The notes: generated from the sequence alone by a model not told the origin. Positions 41,378 to 53,400 are shown, numbered from the stretch's first letter. The stretch is 64,000 nucleotides of DNA from Campanula takesimana (GCA_026119855.1 JAOWBW010000358.1:620001-684000), one strand, 5' to 3'. Numbers and translations are program-made.

Positions 41378-41538
41378 GAGATGAAATCATTTGTACCATA
41401 CTTTGTGTACCACTTGTGTACCACAAGTGATCTGACGGCTATGAATCACTATTGATACTATAATTATTTAAGTCTTAATAACTTATAACCATTAGATCAC
41501 TTGTGGTACACAAAGTGTGGTACAGAGGATTTCCTCTC
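41378..41538. mobile_element. Mutator-type MITE, 161 bp, 9-bp TSD GATTTAACC
   Basis: GATTTAACC at 41369-41377 and 41539-41547. Inverted ends of about 55 bp: GAGATGAAATCATTTGTACC on the left, GAGAGGAAATCCTCTGTACC on the complementary right, then ACTTTGTGTACCAC. A 9-bp TSD with long TIRs is the Mutator pattern. It sits about 240 bp upstream of the start codon of the downstream gene. Confidence 0.88.
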
Positions 41539-41547
41539 GATTTAACC

Positions 41548-41777
41548 AAGTGAAACTAGGTTGATCTACATGAACATTGGCTTAAGCTTAACCAACCAAG
41601 GCTTGCATAGAGCGACCCACAATTTCCCGCTGGATCCGCTCATTCAATTCATTTCTCCCGCCATTTTTAAATTTTAGGGCTATTAACCCATTTCGAAATC
41701 TCCTTCATTCCTCCACTGAAATCAAACCAGAAGAAAAATCTCCCAACCCAATTCAAACTCCGATCCAGGCCGAAACT
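41548..41777 (+). promoter_or_regulatory. Proximal upstream region of the OB-fold gene, with E2F-like sites
   Basis: TTTCCCGC at 41623-41630 matches the plant E2F consensus (TTTSSCGC). A second CTCCCGCC lies at 41655-41662. They are about 150 and 120 bp upstream of the ATG. E2F sites are common in genes for DNA replication and repair. Binding is not shown. Confidence 0.45.
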
Positions 41778-44700
41778 ATGGACGACACTCTCACCGATTC
41801 GGACCTCCTCCAACACATCACCGACCACGAGATTTCAGCCATGGAAATCGACAATCTCCAGCAACCTCAATTCAATAATCTCAATAGTTACGAAGAAGAA
41901 AATGATGACCCCTTTCTGAAATTCATCGGTGACGCTAAATCGGTGATTTCTCCCGCTGATGAATTCGACGATGACGAAGATGACGAGTTGAGTCGACCAG
42001 GTTGGAATTGGGTCGCTTCCCGGATCCTCAAGACCTGTTTAGCTTACTCCAGTGGCGTCACCTCCGCAATCCTCCTCTCTGATCTCTCTCAGGTAAGTTG
42101 GAATATTTTTGTCTGAAAGTTTGATTTATGAAAATCAGTTTGACCTTGTTTGAAATGGAAATAATGCAGTTTTATTTAGGGTTTAGCCTAAATTTGGGGA
42201 ATTTGGAGAAGTTGAACTTGAAAAGTCAAATAAGATTGTTTATGTTGATTGAAGTAGATAATACTCCCTCCATCCCAAAATGATCTTCACGTTTGACTAT
42301 TCTAACTTTTTAAGGATATGAACACTTGTTTCACTAGCTATGTTGTGTTTATGCACATTTAAGCCCAAATTGTAGAAAAGTGAATTTATTTTGGGGACAA
42401 TTTAAAATGCCAAATGAGAAGATCATTTTGGGATGGAGGGAGTAGTTATTATGTATAGGATTATATTGTTTGATACGATTGAATTGTATTGATTTCTAGG
42501 CTTGGAGTGAGAGTAACAAGAGTGGTGGGGTTAAGAAGCGGCCGGAATGCATCAACCAGTTGCAAAATAAGCATAAGAGGGGGAAGCTTCCGAATACTAT
42601 TACAATTGATTCAATTTACGAGAAGAATTTCTTATCGTTGAGTAGTGTTCTAGAGACTGTTATAGTTGATGCTTTTGTTCTTCCAGGTATAATTTGTTCC
42701 TTCTTTAACTATTTTGCATTTATTAGCAATCTAAATTGTTTTCTAATTTGTAATGTGTTGGTTTTAGCCTTAGTGCCTTACCGATTTTAGCACAGAACTT
42801 GATAATCCTGACTGATGAGCCATATCCTGCTTAGAAATTTATCAAACTGTCGAAGATTGTGCTGAAAATGTTAATCAACTAGACTATTTTATATGAATGC
42901 TATAACAAATTTTATCTTGGATCGAATAATTGGAGACATGCTTGAAATGTGGAGGTCATTAGTTATTGATAAACATTTGTTGTTGTGGTTAGGTAATTAA
43001 TGCTCATTTATTTTCTTTTTCAACCAGCTATTGTTCATAAGTTGCTTTGTCTCAGGAACAAACATTTACATGTTGACGTTGGGTGATTTTTGGAGTTCAA
43101 ATACCATTGATCTTTTTCTTCACCGCAGGTATGTTGATTAATGATTTGCAATTTGATATTTTGATTTAAGTTCTTTATTTCCAAATTATATTAAGTCGTG
43201 CTAAAGATGACTTATGCTCATAGTTTCATGAGTGTTGCTCTTTCAATCCTAAATGAGTGTCTATTTTCAGTATTTTAAGGAATTACAGAAGATGGATTTT
43301 ATGCATATTAAGAAGCGCATATACACAAGTATCCTTAATGAACAAAAATAAATCATTGCAAGAGCAAACTAGGGCACAATAGTTTGTAAGGCGATTATAG
43401 TAACTTCACTAGAAAATGCACACTCATTCAGAGAACATTCTGGCGAATGCGCACTCATTTAAAGACAATACACAAGTATTCTTAATGTACCTTTCTCATC
43501 TTCGTAACTCAAAAATTCAGAAACAATATTCACCAAGTAAACAAGCCTAACAATGCATAAAACTAGGTGCTGCAGCCTTGGTCTTTGTTTACGCATGTAT
43601 CCATGGTATGCTTTATGTGATCTAAAATTTAGCATAATGCAGATTCTACAGTTTGGTGGACCCTAATTATGGGATTCTAAAGAAAGGGCGGGAGATTTTC
43701 CTAACAGGATGCTATCTTCGAACTGCGTCAATTGGATCTGGCCAACCACGACTTCTACCAACAGAACATCTTATAATAATACTAGACGAGGTAGTGCTCA
43801 GCTCTGTTTGAACTTTGAACCTTCTCTGGCTTAATTTTTAGATGATTTCATTGGCTTTTGGGTTATGTCTAATGCATGACATTCCTTGAACTTGTGTTTG
43901 TATATGAAAGATATGCTAGATTATTTTCTCTGTCATTTCTTTGGCCGTATGATATCAATTTGTACTTCATTTCAAGCCACGTGGCTTGCTTTCTTTTGTG
44001 ATATTTAAGTGGTGGTTATAATTATACTTCTAAGCAGGATCAAGATGATGATGCCATGCTGATAGGTGCGCAGTTCTGTTCAGATTCTTTCGCATCCATT
44101 TCTGTTGATGCAGCCAACAAAGGTGTCTCTTACTCGTTGTATGCAAGGTTAGATTTTTAGATTTTTGATCTTCTCATCTCCTATCTATTTTTCACTAAGA
44201 CGACTTCTCAACTTTCAATTTTCCAAAATGGTTTTAAGCGAACTCAAACCACTTGAAGATATAAGTAATTACTCTCTCCATCCTTCAATGGGGTCCGCAT
44301 TTTGTTTTTCAAGCAAATTAAAGAAGTTGACTTTTAGCACTTTTAGCAGCACATATGCGTCCGTATTCTTAATAGTCACACCATATGGGTCCAAGTGCAA
44401 ATTAGAACATGATCTTTGGTTAAGGTGAATATAGTAACTTGCACAGGCAAATGGACACTCATTTAGGGTGGGAACGAGTATTTTATTGTAAAATCCAATA
44501 AATCATCATAAAAGTTCAAACCTTATATATCTGGGGTATTATCTCTTGAGATATTATCCTATTTCATTAGTTTTCTGTAGTACTCTGTCACTGATGATTA
44601 CCGTCCAAATTTAAATTTTAATATTCGCAGGATTGAATCTATTGGGCCCTTGGAAACTCAAGGAAACCATGTGCGGAGGAAACAAATCACTCTTGTTGAT

Positions 44701-47067
44701 AATGAAGGTATCCGAATGAAATTTCTACTATGGGGTGATCAGGTCCATCTTGCGAACCTTTTCAGGTAGACCATACTGCTGGATAGCATATTAGCTCTAT
44801 CACGCTCCCTCCTTCCTCGAAAGATAGTCTCATTTGACTTTTGATGGTCCACACAAGTAAACTTTGACCAAACATTAATGTCAATCTTTCCGTCCCAATA
44901 AAATTCTAAAAATTGTTATTGATAAATCGTTAAGTGATTTACCAGTAACGATTTCTAGAATTTCATCGGGATGGGTAGAATGACATTAATGTTTGGTCAA
45001 AGTTCATTTGTGTTGACCACCAAAAATCAAATGAGACTGTCTTTTCAGGACGGAGGGAGTATTTCTTCTTTTATGCATGCCCCTAATTGTAGTTTCTTAC
45101 AGTGTAGGAAGTTCACTAGCCTTGGATCGTCCGTTTATTTCAAAATCAGTTGACGGTGCTATAAATTCATATGAAGAAATGTGTCTTGAATATGGAAGTG
45201 CAACACAACTTTATTTGGTGCCTTTCATCCAACACGAGGAACAAGTAAGTTCAGCCTCGTCTGTGCATAAACAATCATAAACGTTTTAGTATAAAAGGCT
45301 AAATTCTGATATATTTTTTCAGGTATGTGTACCCTTGACTCAAAATCGATATCAAGGATCAAAGCTGTTGACAGCATTTGATCCAAGTCAAGGACCCAGA
45401 GTTTCTCAAGTGACTTTGCCATGTGATTCTCAGGGATCCATCAACTTCAGTAACTATCCTTTTCGAGTAAGTTTCTTTTCTTTACATCTGGAAAATTGTT
45501 CAGCATGGTCTCAAGCTTACCACTTCCTTTTTCTGTATCCCCCAATTGCCATATCAAAGATATTTAGGTCATTTTACCTTCATATTTAACCGAGCACTTT
45601 ATAGAATTACTAAATCAAATTTTGTTCTGTCACAAAGTATGTACTAAACACATCAAAATAACCCAATAAGACTGGCATCTGCAAGGCAGCTGATAATTTT
45701 CCACCCAGTAAGTCGAGGATTATCCATCTACACCCGTACTCTTAGACAAAAATGATGGAAACGGAAAACATAGACGCCATTTGACTGAATTCGAGGCATT
45801 GCATCGTAAATTAAAGAGATAAAGGTGACTTTATACCCCAAAAATGCAATTAATGGGTAGAGCTTAAAATCATATGTTCATTTTCCAGCTATTAGTTTCT
45901 TTTATTGACCTTTCTTACATTTCGAAGTCTTGCAGTCATTTGTTAGTGATCTTCGTGACAAGATGACTGGTATTAGCCTCTATGGTGTTGTTACGGGTAT
46001 CAATAGAAGCATAAATACTGCACAAGTCACTTTCTCTTTGAGAATTGAAGATTCAACTGGAGGGATTTGGGCTAAGTTGCACTTTCTCAAATCTTGGTAA
46101 TACTGAGTGTTATGTAAACAAAAACAATAGCACACTCATTTCACTCTATATTTTCTTGATTTTGATTTTATTTTTTATTTTAGGTCGTTGGGACGGATAG
46201 ATGTTGGTCACGTGGTGTATATTTCTGGTTTGACATGTTCTATGACTAAACAGAAGCGGTGAGTTTGCAGCTTATAGTGTTTCGGTCACTGTATTTTTAA
46301 GCCCTAAACACAATTTCATTTGTCGTCAACATTCTTATTCTGATATTACAAATAAATCTTATCAGGCTATTAATTAATTAATTGATATTACAGCATTGAA
46401 GCTTTATGGTTTGAAAATGAGGGTGGAGCTTCATTCTTCAACCTTAGCTGCTTGCCAGCATTATTGAACTCATCTTGTTTACACAAGCTGTCGAGCCTTT
46501 CTGATCTATCCACCAAAACTAGCAACACCCACGTATGTATTTCTTTCAGATTCTTAATCTCCAGGTTATTTATCAAACAAAATTTAGATTCCTTCTCTCC
46601 GTGTTTCCTTGCATTCTCTCTCTCTCTCTCCATATATATTTGTATATCTCTATATATACTTCTGGTATTACAATCACCTTCTTAGAGGTTAATCTAATCA
46701 TTTTTCGACGCATATGAAAGTGCATGAATTGAATCTTGTTGTATAACATGAACTTTTTTCTCATCCCTGTTTTAATGATTTCAGATATGTCGAGTTTGGT
46801 TAGACCAGGTTGAACACTCCCACGTAACTATGAGATTTTCACACGCCTTGTGTGGGCATTTTGTTACTAAGACAGATAACGGGTTCAAATGCAACTTTTG
46901 CAACAATTCTACATGTGATGCTGAAGTCATTCATAGCTTCCATCTGAAAATCACAGTTGTAGACGACACTGCAAAAACTTTTGCTTGGTGCACTGGTCAG
47001 ACTGCTACAGAGTTGCTGCAGATTTCCCCTGATGAATTCTATGATCTGCCTGAAGTAATTCTCTCTC

Positions 47068-47099
<32 letters not shown>

Positions 47100-47556
47100 G
47101 TATGTATGTATACACACACCTCATATGTCCCATAATAAATGTCTCATTTAACTTGTCAACGTATTTAGAAAAATGTGATTTACTTGTTTGCGCATTGCTT
47201 GTGCGATGGTAAAATTGCATTTAAAATTATTTTCTTGTTTAGAAACACGACAGTTATTTTAAGACGAACTTGAAAAGAAAATGACATTTATTTGGGACGG
47301 AGGGTCTCTGTGTGTGTGTGTGTTATGGATACCTGTCTTGCTTTTGGATGTATTTACTCATTTACAGTGCACTTTTTTTCTTGTTGAATTTTATGAACAG
47401 GAAGAACAAATCATGTACCCATCTTTACTCGAGCAAGAGAAGTTCATTGTTGCGATTGTGAACTGTAGGAGGGAGGGCTTTCAACTTTCTGATGGTCTAA
47501 CGCAAGAGAACAGCACGTTGATGTGGGAAATTACTCGTGCATTGAAATGCGATTAA
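41778..47556 (+). CDS. OB-fold single-strand-DNA-binding protein, RPA1/MEIOB-like, 13 exons, 684 aa
   Basis: Exons: 41778-42092, 42500-42686, 43056-43128, 43643-43790, 44038-44147, 44631-44765, 45103-45244, 45323-45466, 45936-46096, 46184-46258, 46394-46532, 46785-47054, 47401-47556. All introns are GT-AG and phases join to an open frame of 684 codons plus TAA. Residues 1-85 are acidic (DDDEDDE). An OB-like block lies near 185-240. Residues about 280-340 (RRKQITLVDNEGIRMKFLLW then GDQVHLANLF) resemble an RPA1 DNA-binding OB fold, with another near 420-500. The C-terminal part (545-684) resembles the RPA1 DBD-C zinc ribbon: C566, H568, C579, C582, then FYDLPEEEQI. RPA1-type proteins bind single-stranded DNA in replication and repair; MEIOB acts in meiotic recombination. 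The MEIOB link is my best guess from layout; an RPA1-related protein of other function is possible. The gene appears intact. Confidence 0.82.
42264..42442. mobile_element. Stowaway MITE in intron 1
   Basis: TA-flanked, ends CTCCCTCCATCCCAAAATGA and the exact inverted partner. About 179 bp. Confidence 0.88.
44272..44478. mobile_element. Degenerate Stowaway-like MITE in intron 5
   Basis: Flanked by TA. Left CTCTCTCCATCCTTCAATGG; right GGGTGGGAACGAG. Weak terminal match. Confidence 0.5.
44805..45059. mobile_element. Long-foldback Stowaway-like MITE in intron 6
   Basis: The left arm (CTCCCTCCTTCCTCGAAAGA ... GACCAAACATTAATGTCA) is complementary to the right arm over most of its length (TGACATTAATGTTTGGTC ... 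CGGAGGGAG). The transcript could form a long hairpin. Confidence 0.75.
47121..47304. mobile_element. Degenerate Stowaway-like MITE in intron 12
   Basis: CATATGTCCCATAATAAATG near the left, AAATGACATTTATTTGGGAC then GGAGGG at the right. Adjacent to a (CT)n/(TA)n tract at 47060-47100. Confidence 0.5.
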
Positions 47557-47919
47557 CTATTTCAAGTGCGCAGTTTCTTGAATCATTTTTTTGTACAATC
47601 ATTTTGGATGAAATGGTTATGTTGCAATTCATTTCTCCAGGTGTGCTTCTTATTCCAAAAACATTTTTTTGATGAAATGAAGTTTAAGCTTACGAGTTAT
47701 CAAGTTTCCATGCACATTTTCCCGTCGGCATTGCCAATCCAAATACTGTATACAACTTCCGTTACATTTCTTAAAATGCTGACAAGTTAATTGCTACGTT
47801 ATCGTAGTCATAATGTTACTATCACATCTCTTTATTTAGATGGTGATTAGTAGAAATTTATTGCGCTCAACAAAGTAATCATTGAGTCGTACGACTCTCA
47901 TATAATGCAAAATTGCAAA
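47557..47919. other. 3' flank of the OB-fold gene, no further gene seen
   Basis: AT-rich sequence after the stop codon. No polyadenylation signal could be assigned with confidence. Confidence 0.5.
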
Positions 47920-47947
47920 CTAGTAGTACTCCCGTGCGATGCACGGT
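47920..47947 (-). mobile_element. Helitron 3' terminus (minus strand)
   Basis: The minus strand reads CCGTGCATCGCACGGG, seven bases, then CTAG (47920-47923) and T. The last arm base is mismatched. Confidence 0.65.
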
Positions 47948-48144
47948 AGGATTTTGTTTGTTTATTTGATAATTACACATTTAGTATTTAACAAATTGTA
48001 TTATGATATTATCATACTCATTTGATGATTAGATTTAAGTTTACAATAAAATTTTAAGAATTTCAAAACAGTAAACCAAATCTAACTTTAGTTGGGGACA
48101 GAAAAAAAAAATATAATATTTTTTGATGATATTTTTATCGACTA

Positions 48145-48335
48145 CTCCATCCGTCCCAAAATAATCTTCACGTTTGACTATTCAAACTTATTAAGGGTGT
48201 GAACACTTGCTTCACTAGCCATGTTATGTGTTTGCACATTTAAGCCTAAATTGTTAAAATGGGAAAAACTTTTTGGGACAATAAAAAATGGCAAATGAGA
48301 AGATCATTTTAATAAGACGGATGGAACGAAGGGAG
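48145..48335. mobile_element. Stowaway-like MITE
   Basis: TA-flanked, CTCCATCCGTCCCAAAATAA at the left and an inverted but mutated right end. Its interior is nearly the same family as the intron 1 MITE (CTTCACGTTTGACTATTC). Confidence 0.75.
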
Positions 48336-48791
48336 TATTATAAAAGGTTTAGTCACTCTTGTAGCTCAGTAGCAAATAGTTGTTGCAGGACCGACATACA
48401 TACAATCACGTTTTAAATTGTTATGTGTTTGATGATTTTTATTTGTATAAATCACACATACTATAGGTGCTTCGTTCACCAATTCATCCATTTACAATCA
48501 GAGATGGTAACGGGGCGGGTTGGGCAAGTCTCTCCAAAACCGAACCCGACCCTATTTTCAAAAGGAGCAAACCAAATCCGACCTGATTATAGCGGAACTC
48601 GAACCCGACCGGACCCGAGTTGTATCAAAATCTTATTTTCTCAGCTCATATTTGTTTGAGCTCAATTACTGTTTAAACTTTAAACCTAAATTTGAAGACT
48701 TATACAAATTAGCCTTAAATCATCAAACCTCACCCACAAACATCTATAAAAATAAATTTAACACCACTGATAATGTGATTAACTAACATAA

Positions 48792-48819
48792 CTAGTGAAC
48801 CTCCCGTGCGATGCACGGG
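48792..48819 (-). mobile_element. Helitron 3' terminus (minus strand)
   Basis: The minus strand reads the perfect hairpin CCCGTGCATCGCACGGG (48803-48819), seven bases, then CTAG (48792-48795) followed by T. Same hairpin family as at 47920. The 5' end was not found to the right. Confidence 0.7.
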
Positions 48820-49127
48820 CAAGTATTTTTCGAAAAAAATAATTATTGTTTATATCTTTATATTTGGGAATAAATATATACAAATTTATATATATTGTTT
48901 ACAGTTTCGATTATCATTTTTGTCCGAGTTATTCATCATATATCTAGTGTAATTATATTCATTTCCAACTTTTGTACATATTTTTTTGGATTATTAGTAT
49001 ATGCTCTTGAAATATATTTCTTCAACAATTATTTTTGGATGAATTTTTTAATACAATTTACTGGAAAAAAACACAGATCTAAACAATAGCGTTATCTTGA
49101 AAGATTATTTTCATCTTGTACACACTA

Positions 49128-49288
49128 CTACCTCTGTCCAGTAATAAATGTCACGTATGATCAATTAAGTTAAACTTTAACCAATTTTTTAATGCAAAAT
49201 TAGTTATCTTCATTGCAATTTAAAAATAAGGAGTATTAAACTCTGCTTATTTCAAGTAACATTTATTTCGGGACATAAGGATAAGGAG
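49128..49288. mobile_element. Degenerate Stowaway-like MITE
   Basis: CTACCTCTGTCCAGTAATAA and, inverted, CATTTATTTCGGGACATAAG then GATAAGGAG, flanked by TA. Confidence 0.5.
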
Positions 49289-49774
49289 TATTAAACTCTA
49301 CTATTTGCCTATAATTTTTTTGATTTTATCCCCTGCTTATTTCAAGTAACATCCGACAATAACCATGCCCTGCAAGTAACTTCTACTTATAACTTTTCTT
49401 CTACGACTGTATATATTTTAATGCATAGTACTATATACAGTACTCCTTTTATGCATTATTTCTAATTTAAAGATTTATCAATTGCAATCAAATTATTTGG
49501 CCTAATTTATTGTTTGACACTGCATCTCTTGTTATTTTACAATTTTTTTCAATTATTATCATTTTTTAATTTATTTGAATTATGCTGATTAAATATACTG
49601 TACACGTCTACAATTCATATAAAATACTATCTCTCAACAAAATTTACTTTCAGATAATAATAGTTTTTACCTTGATTTACCCCAAACAAAACTAAGTTGT
49701 AGATATTTACTTTGAATATTACTCTGATTTTTTTTTTTTCCTGAAAGTAGTACACCTATTTAACAAATACAATA
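49289..49774. other. AT-rich intergenic DNA, no gene seen
   Basis: Contains a second copy of CCCTGCTTATTTCAAGTAAC-type sequence near 49330. No coding frame supported. Confidence 0.5.
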
Positions 49775-50039
49775 CTCCCTCCGTCCCTCTTTAATCTACA
49801 AAATTTGCCATTTTGGTTGTCTCACTTTAATCTACAAAGTCTTAAAAAGGAAATGTTTTAATACTTTTGAAACAATGAGACCACTTGTCATACTCACAAC
49901 AATTATCCACTTACTATTCTCTACCCAACTTTCTCTCTCCCGCTCAACTATCTACACTCACAACACATCTACTTTTTTACTTTTTCCTTAAATAATGCGT
50001 CCAACTCAAAATTTGTAAGTTAAAGAGGAACGGAGGGAG
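49775..50039. mobile_element. Stowaway MITE
   Basis: TA-flanked, CTCCCTCCGTCCCTCTTTAA at the left and the inverted TTAAAGAGGAACGGAGGGAG at the right. Confidence 0.85.
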
Positions 50040-50073
50040 TATATTGAAAAATGTTTGCAAGTATATTTGAATA

Positions 50074-50317
50074 CTCCCTCCGTCCCATTTTAAACTTAAA
50101 AAAAAAAACAGGTTCAAGAATTAAGAAAACGATGATGTGTTGTGAGTGTAGATGGTTTGGTAGGAGAGAGAAAGTGTGGTTGAGAATAGTTAGTGGGTTA
50201 TTGTTATGAGTATGACATGTAGGGCCCACAATAAAAAACTTTCCTTTTTGGGTTTTGAAGTTTAAAATGGAACAACTAAAATGGAAATTTTTGAAATTTA
50301 AAATGGGACGGAGGGAG
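50074..50317. mobile_element. Stowaway MITE
   Basis: TA-flanked, CTCCCTCCGTCCCATTTTAA and the exact inverted partner. Lies 35 bp from the previous MITE. Confidence 0.88.
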
Positions 50318-50859
50318 TATTCATTAAGAATATGTGGCACTAAATTTCTACATTAAATTTTGTTGAAGTACTAATGCATTGCAATTTAAATTTATTTTGC
50401 TATTTCATGTCCCAAAAAGGCGGTCCATTTATGTCGTTAACTTAAACAAAAATGAAGAGAATAGGAAGTTGAAATAAATTGCATATATTTGGGTTAATCT
50501 GAAAATTGGTAATATGTACATGTTTGCCATTGTGAGTATTTCAACTATTGTAGAAATAAATTATGTTTTTGATATTATTCTGTGAGTCTAATTCCTAATT
50601 TCTATTATTTATTTTTTTTCTAGCTCTTTCGAAGTGTAAAAAATAAATAATTACTACTATCTCTATTCCGCTTTAAAGTTCTTAATTTCCTTTTTGGTCT
50701 GTCTCAATATTTGCAATCTGGCTGGTATGCGTTGTTAATGAAGCGGGTATTTAAAGAGAGAATTGAATTGTGGGAATTATCTTGTCTTTTCATCTCAAAA
50801 GCAGTGAGTGACAGAAAACCATAGTTTTCCTTTTCCTTCTTCAACAGTTTTCTGATTCA
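50318..50859. other. Intergenic DNA, no gene seen
   Basis: AT-rich; no element ends or coding frame recognised. Confidence 0.5.
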
Positions 50860-51656
50860 GGCCATGTCCAATAAGGGGGTTGAGAGGGGGTTGAATGCGG
50901 GCTCAACTAGTTGAGTGGGTGCAATAAGGGGGTTGAGAGGAGGGGGTTGAAGGGGAGGGGTTGAATTGTTTCAACCTGGTTGAAGAAAAAAATGGGGGAC
51001 CCGGCAAGGACACGCGGCAGCCCCTCATTGGCTCGAAGCTGGCGCGTGTATCTCACGCCCAAATGTGGTGCGTGAGTCGGCGGCCTTTTTTTTTTTTTTT
51101 TTTTTTTGTTTTCCTGAAGCTTACACGTGGAGGCTTTTCATTGGTCCGCCGAATTTAATTTTCCACCCAAATTTTTAAACTCAATTATTTTACAGAAAAA
51201 TAATTTTTTTTTTCGCCAAAATTCATCATTTTTTTCCCTCTTTAATTTGATATAAGTTTCGTTTGATTTGGACACCGAAAAAAAAACCCTCTTTTCTCTT
51301 TAAAAATTCCTTAATTATCCTTTTTTTTATTAAGTGTTAATTAAAAAAAATAAAATTAACAAAATTAAAAAAATCTCGAATTTATAAATAATAATAGTAA
51401 TCATTTATTTTTTAATTATATATTATTATTATTATTATTTTATTAATCATAAAAATAAAGATTATAAATAAAATAAAAAGTGGTGGGGTATAGAATGATG
51501 AGTTGGGAGGAGTTGAATTTTAAACTAAACTAGCTTATTGTGGGAGGGGTAGTTGAGAGGGTAGTTGAATGATTAAGTGGATGGAGAGAGAAGATGAAGT
51601 GTCGTGATATTAAGGTAGTTGAATGTTTTTAGGGGGTTGGATTATTGGACATGGTC
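50860..51656. mobile_element. Non-autonomous TIR transposon, 797 bp, TSD TCA
   Basis: Left end GGCCATGTCCAATAAGGGGG, right end inverted as GACCATGTCCAATAATCCAA. TCA flanks both sides (50857-50859, 51657-51659). Subterminal GGGGGTTGAG..GGGTTGAA motifs repeat at both sides. A 3-bp TSD suggests PIF/Harbinger, though TCA differs from the usual TWA. No transposase; contains a T-run of about 24. Confidence 0.7.
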
Positions 51657-51942
51657 TCATATCTCTGGTCTGGCTTTAGCGTGTAAGTTTATTTACCCAA
51701 CTTTGTCCGTTCTGATCCAATTAAATGATCCTTCTCCCAAAACACACACAACTTTAACACAATATCCAAGGACTTTGTTGAAATACTCAAACTGTTACAG
51801 TTTTTTCAAAACCATGGTCTCACTTAGCCGGGGTATAGTTCAATTTTTTTATACTCCCTCTTTCCCTACAATAACATCACGAAAATAAAATTTTCCAAAT
51901 CGAATTCTATGAAATGTACTTGAAAATTAGTTTGATATTAAA
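51657..51942. other. Spacer left of E4
   Basis: Includes a single CTCCCTCTTTCCCTACAATA Stowaway-type end (about 51854) whose partner is missing, possibly displaced by E4. Confidence 0.45.
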
Positions 51943-52146
51943 TGTAATGACCCGATATTTTTTTTATTTTATTAGTTTATTTTATTTATGTTAATTCATT
52001 TTAATTAAATGATAATTAAGGTTAATGGGTTAACTAAGGAAGTAGGCTAGGTAATTAAAGAGTTGGACCAAAAATTGTAATAGGCTCAAGTGGGTTAGTT
52101 TGAATTTAAAACAAATAGATCAAGCCCAATTAACAACTAACTAAAG

Positions 52147-52154
52147 TATAAAAC
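52147..52154 (+). promoter_or_regulatory. Putative TATA box of the E4 5' LTR
   Basis: TATAAAAC, repeated at about 62062 in the other LTR. Confidence 0.6.
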
Positions 52155-53149
52155 CTTGAGTTAGTGAATTTTAGGTTTTATTTTATTTACCAAAACAACA
52201 AAATAACAAAAACCCTAATCATCACCACCAAGAAGCAGCCGCCGGCCAAGAGGGAGAAGAGGGAAGAAATTTTCGATCTTTTTGGAAGTCTAATCCGATC
52301 ATTCTCAAGGTAATGTCAAACCTCACCTTCTAAAATTTATTTCATTGAATTTGGATGAATAAATCTTAATCTAAGCATGTTAAAAGAAATAATCATTAGG
52401 GTTTTGCATGCTAGTAAATTAATGGCAAAATTTTAATGGTTAAAGACTTAGATCTAAATGCTATGATAAAATGATGATTCCATGCTTAGCCTTATTTTTA
52501 AGTTTGATTCTATGATCATGAATGGGAGGAATAAATATTTTATAATGTATAGAATTGAGCAAATATGGGATTGAGGTTAAATTGGGTCAACAAAAAGAAG
52601 AAAAAAATTATGGATTTACACCCTATGGTGTTCGGCCGAATGGCCTATGAATGTTGGGGAATTGTTTTGTTGATTGTTGTAATTATGGTTATTGATTAGT
52701 GAATAAATTAATGTTGGGGATTTAAAAAAAAAATTAAAGGACAAGAAAAATTGACCAAATCAATGGATATGGAGGCTATAGAATTCGGCCTAAAGGCCAT
52801 ATACATTGGGTATTGATTCTTAATCTAAGATGTTAAGAGTTAGGATGAAAAAGTTAGTGTTTTCGTTAAAATTGTAATGGAAAGGACGTATGATACGTAA
52901 GAAAGTTATTGGAAGTTTAGAAAAATAACTTGGAAGATTGTATTAAGTACTCGAAGGACCTTGGGAGTTAGAAAGTTAACGAGAAGAGGGAATATTAAAA
53001 GATTTCAGTTAATTTCCTAACGAAAAAAGGATTAAACTGATAAGGTTCAAAGTTAAAAGAGTTTAAAAGGAAACCTTTGAGGTTAAAGGGGTCTAAGTGG
53101 TTAAAAAGAAACTTGGGGGACCTTTACGAACAAAACCAAACTCAAAGGA

Positions 53150-53400
53150 CCTTCCTGTAATTAAATGAAAGGTAAAGGGTCAAATTGTAATTTAACTAAA
53201 GTTGAAGAATCAAATTTGTAATTAATCTAAAGTTGAAGGACCAATTTGTAATTAATCCAAAGTTGAAGGACCAATTTGCAATTAATCCAAAGTTGAAGGA
53301 CCGATTTGCAATTAATCCAAAGATGAAGGATCAATTTGTAATTAATCCAAAGTTGAAGGGCTTATTTACAATTATATCAAAGTTGAAGGATTGACTCGTA
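53150..53400. repeat. 30-bp tandem array in the E4 5' LTR
   Basis: About seven copies of AAAGTTGAAGGACCAATTTG then TAATTAATCC. The same array is in the 3' LTR. Confidence 0.9.

Noticed and set aside
48500..48620. Telomere-like or coding GGGTTCGGGT/ACCCGACC tract
   Set aside because: Imperfect GAACCCGACC repeats common in plant intergenic DNA; no TTTAGGG array and no coding support.
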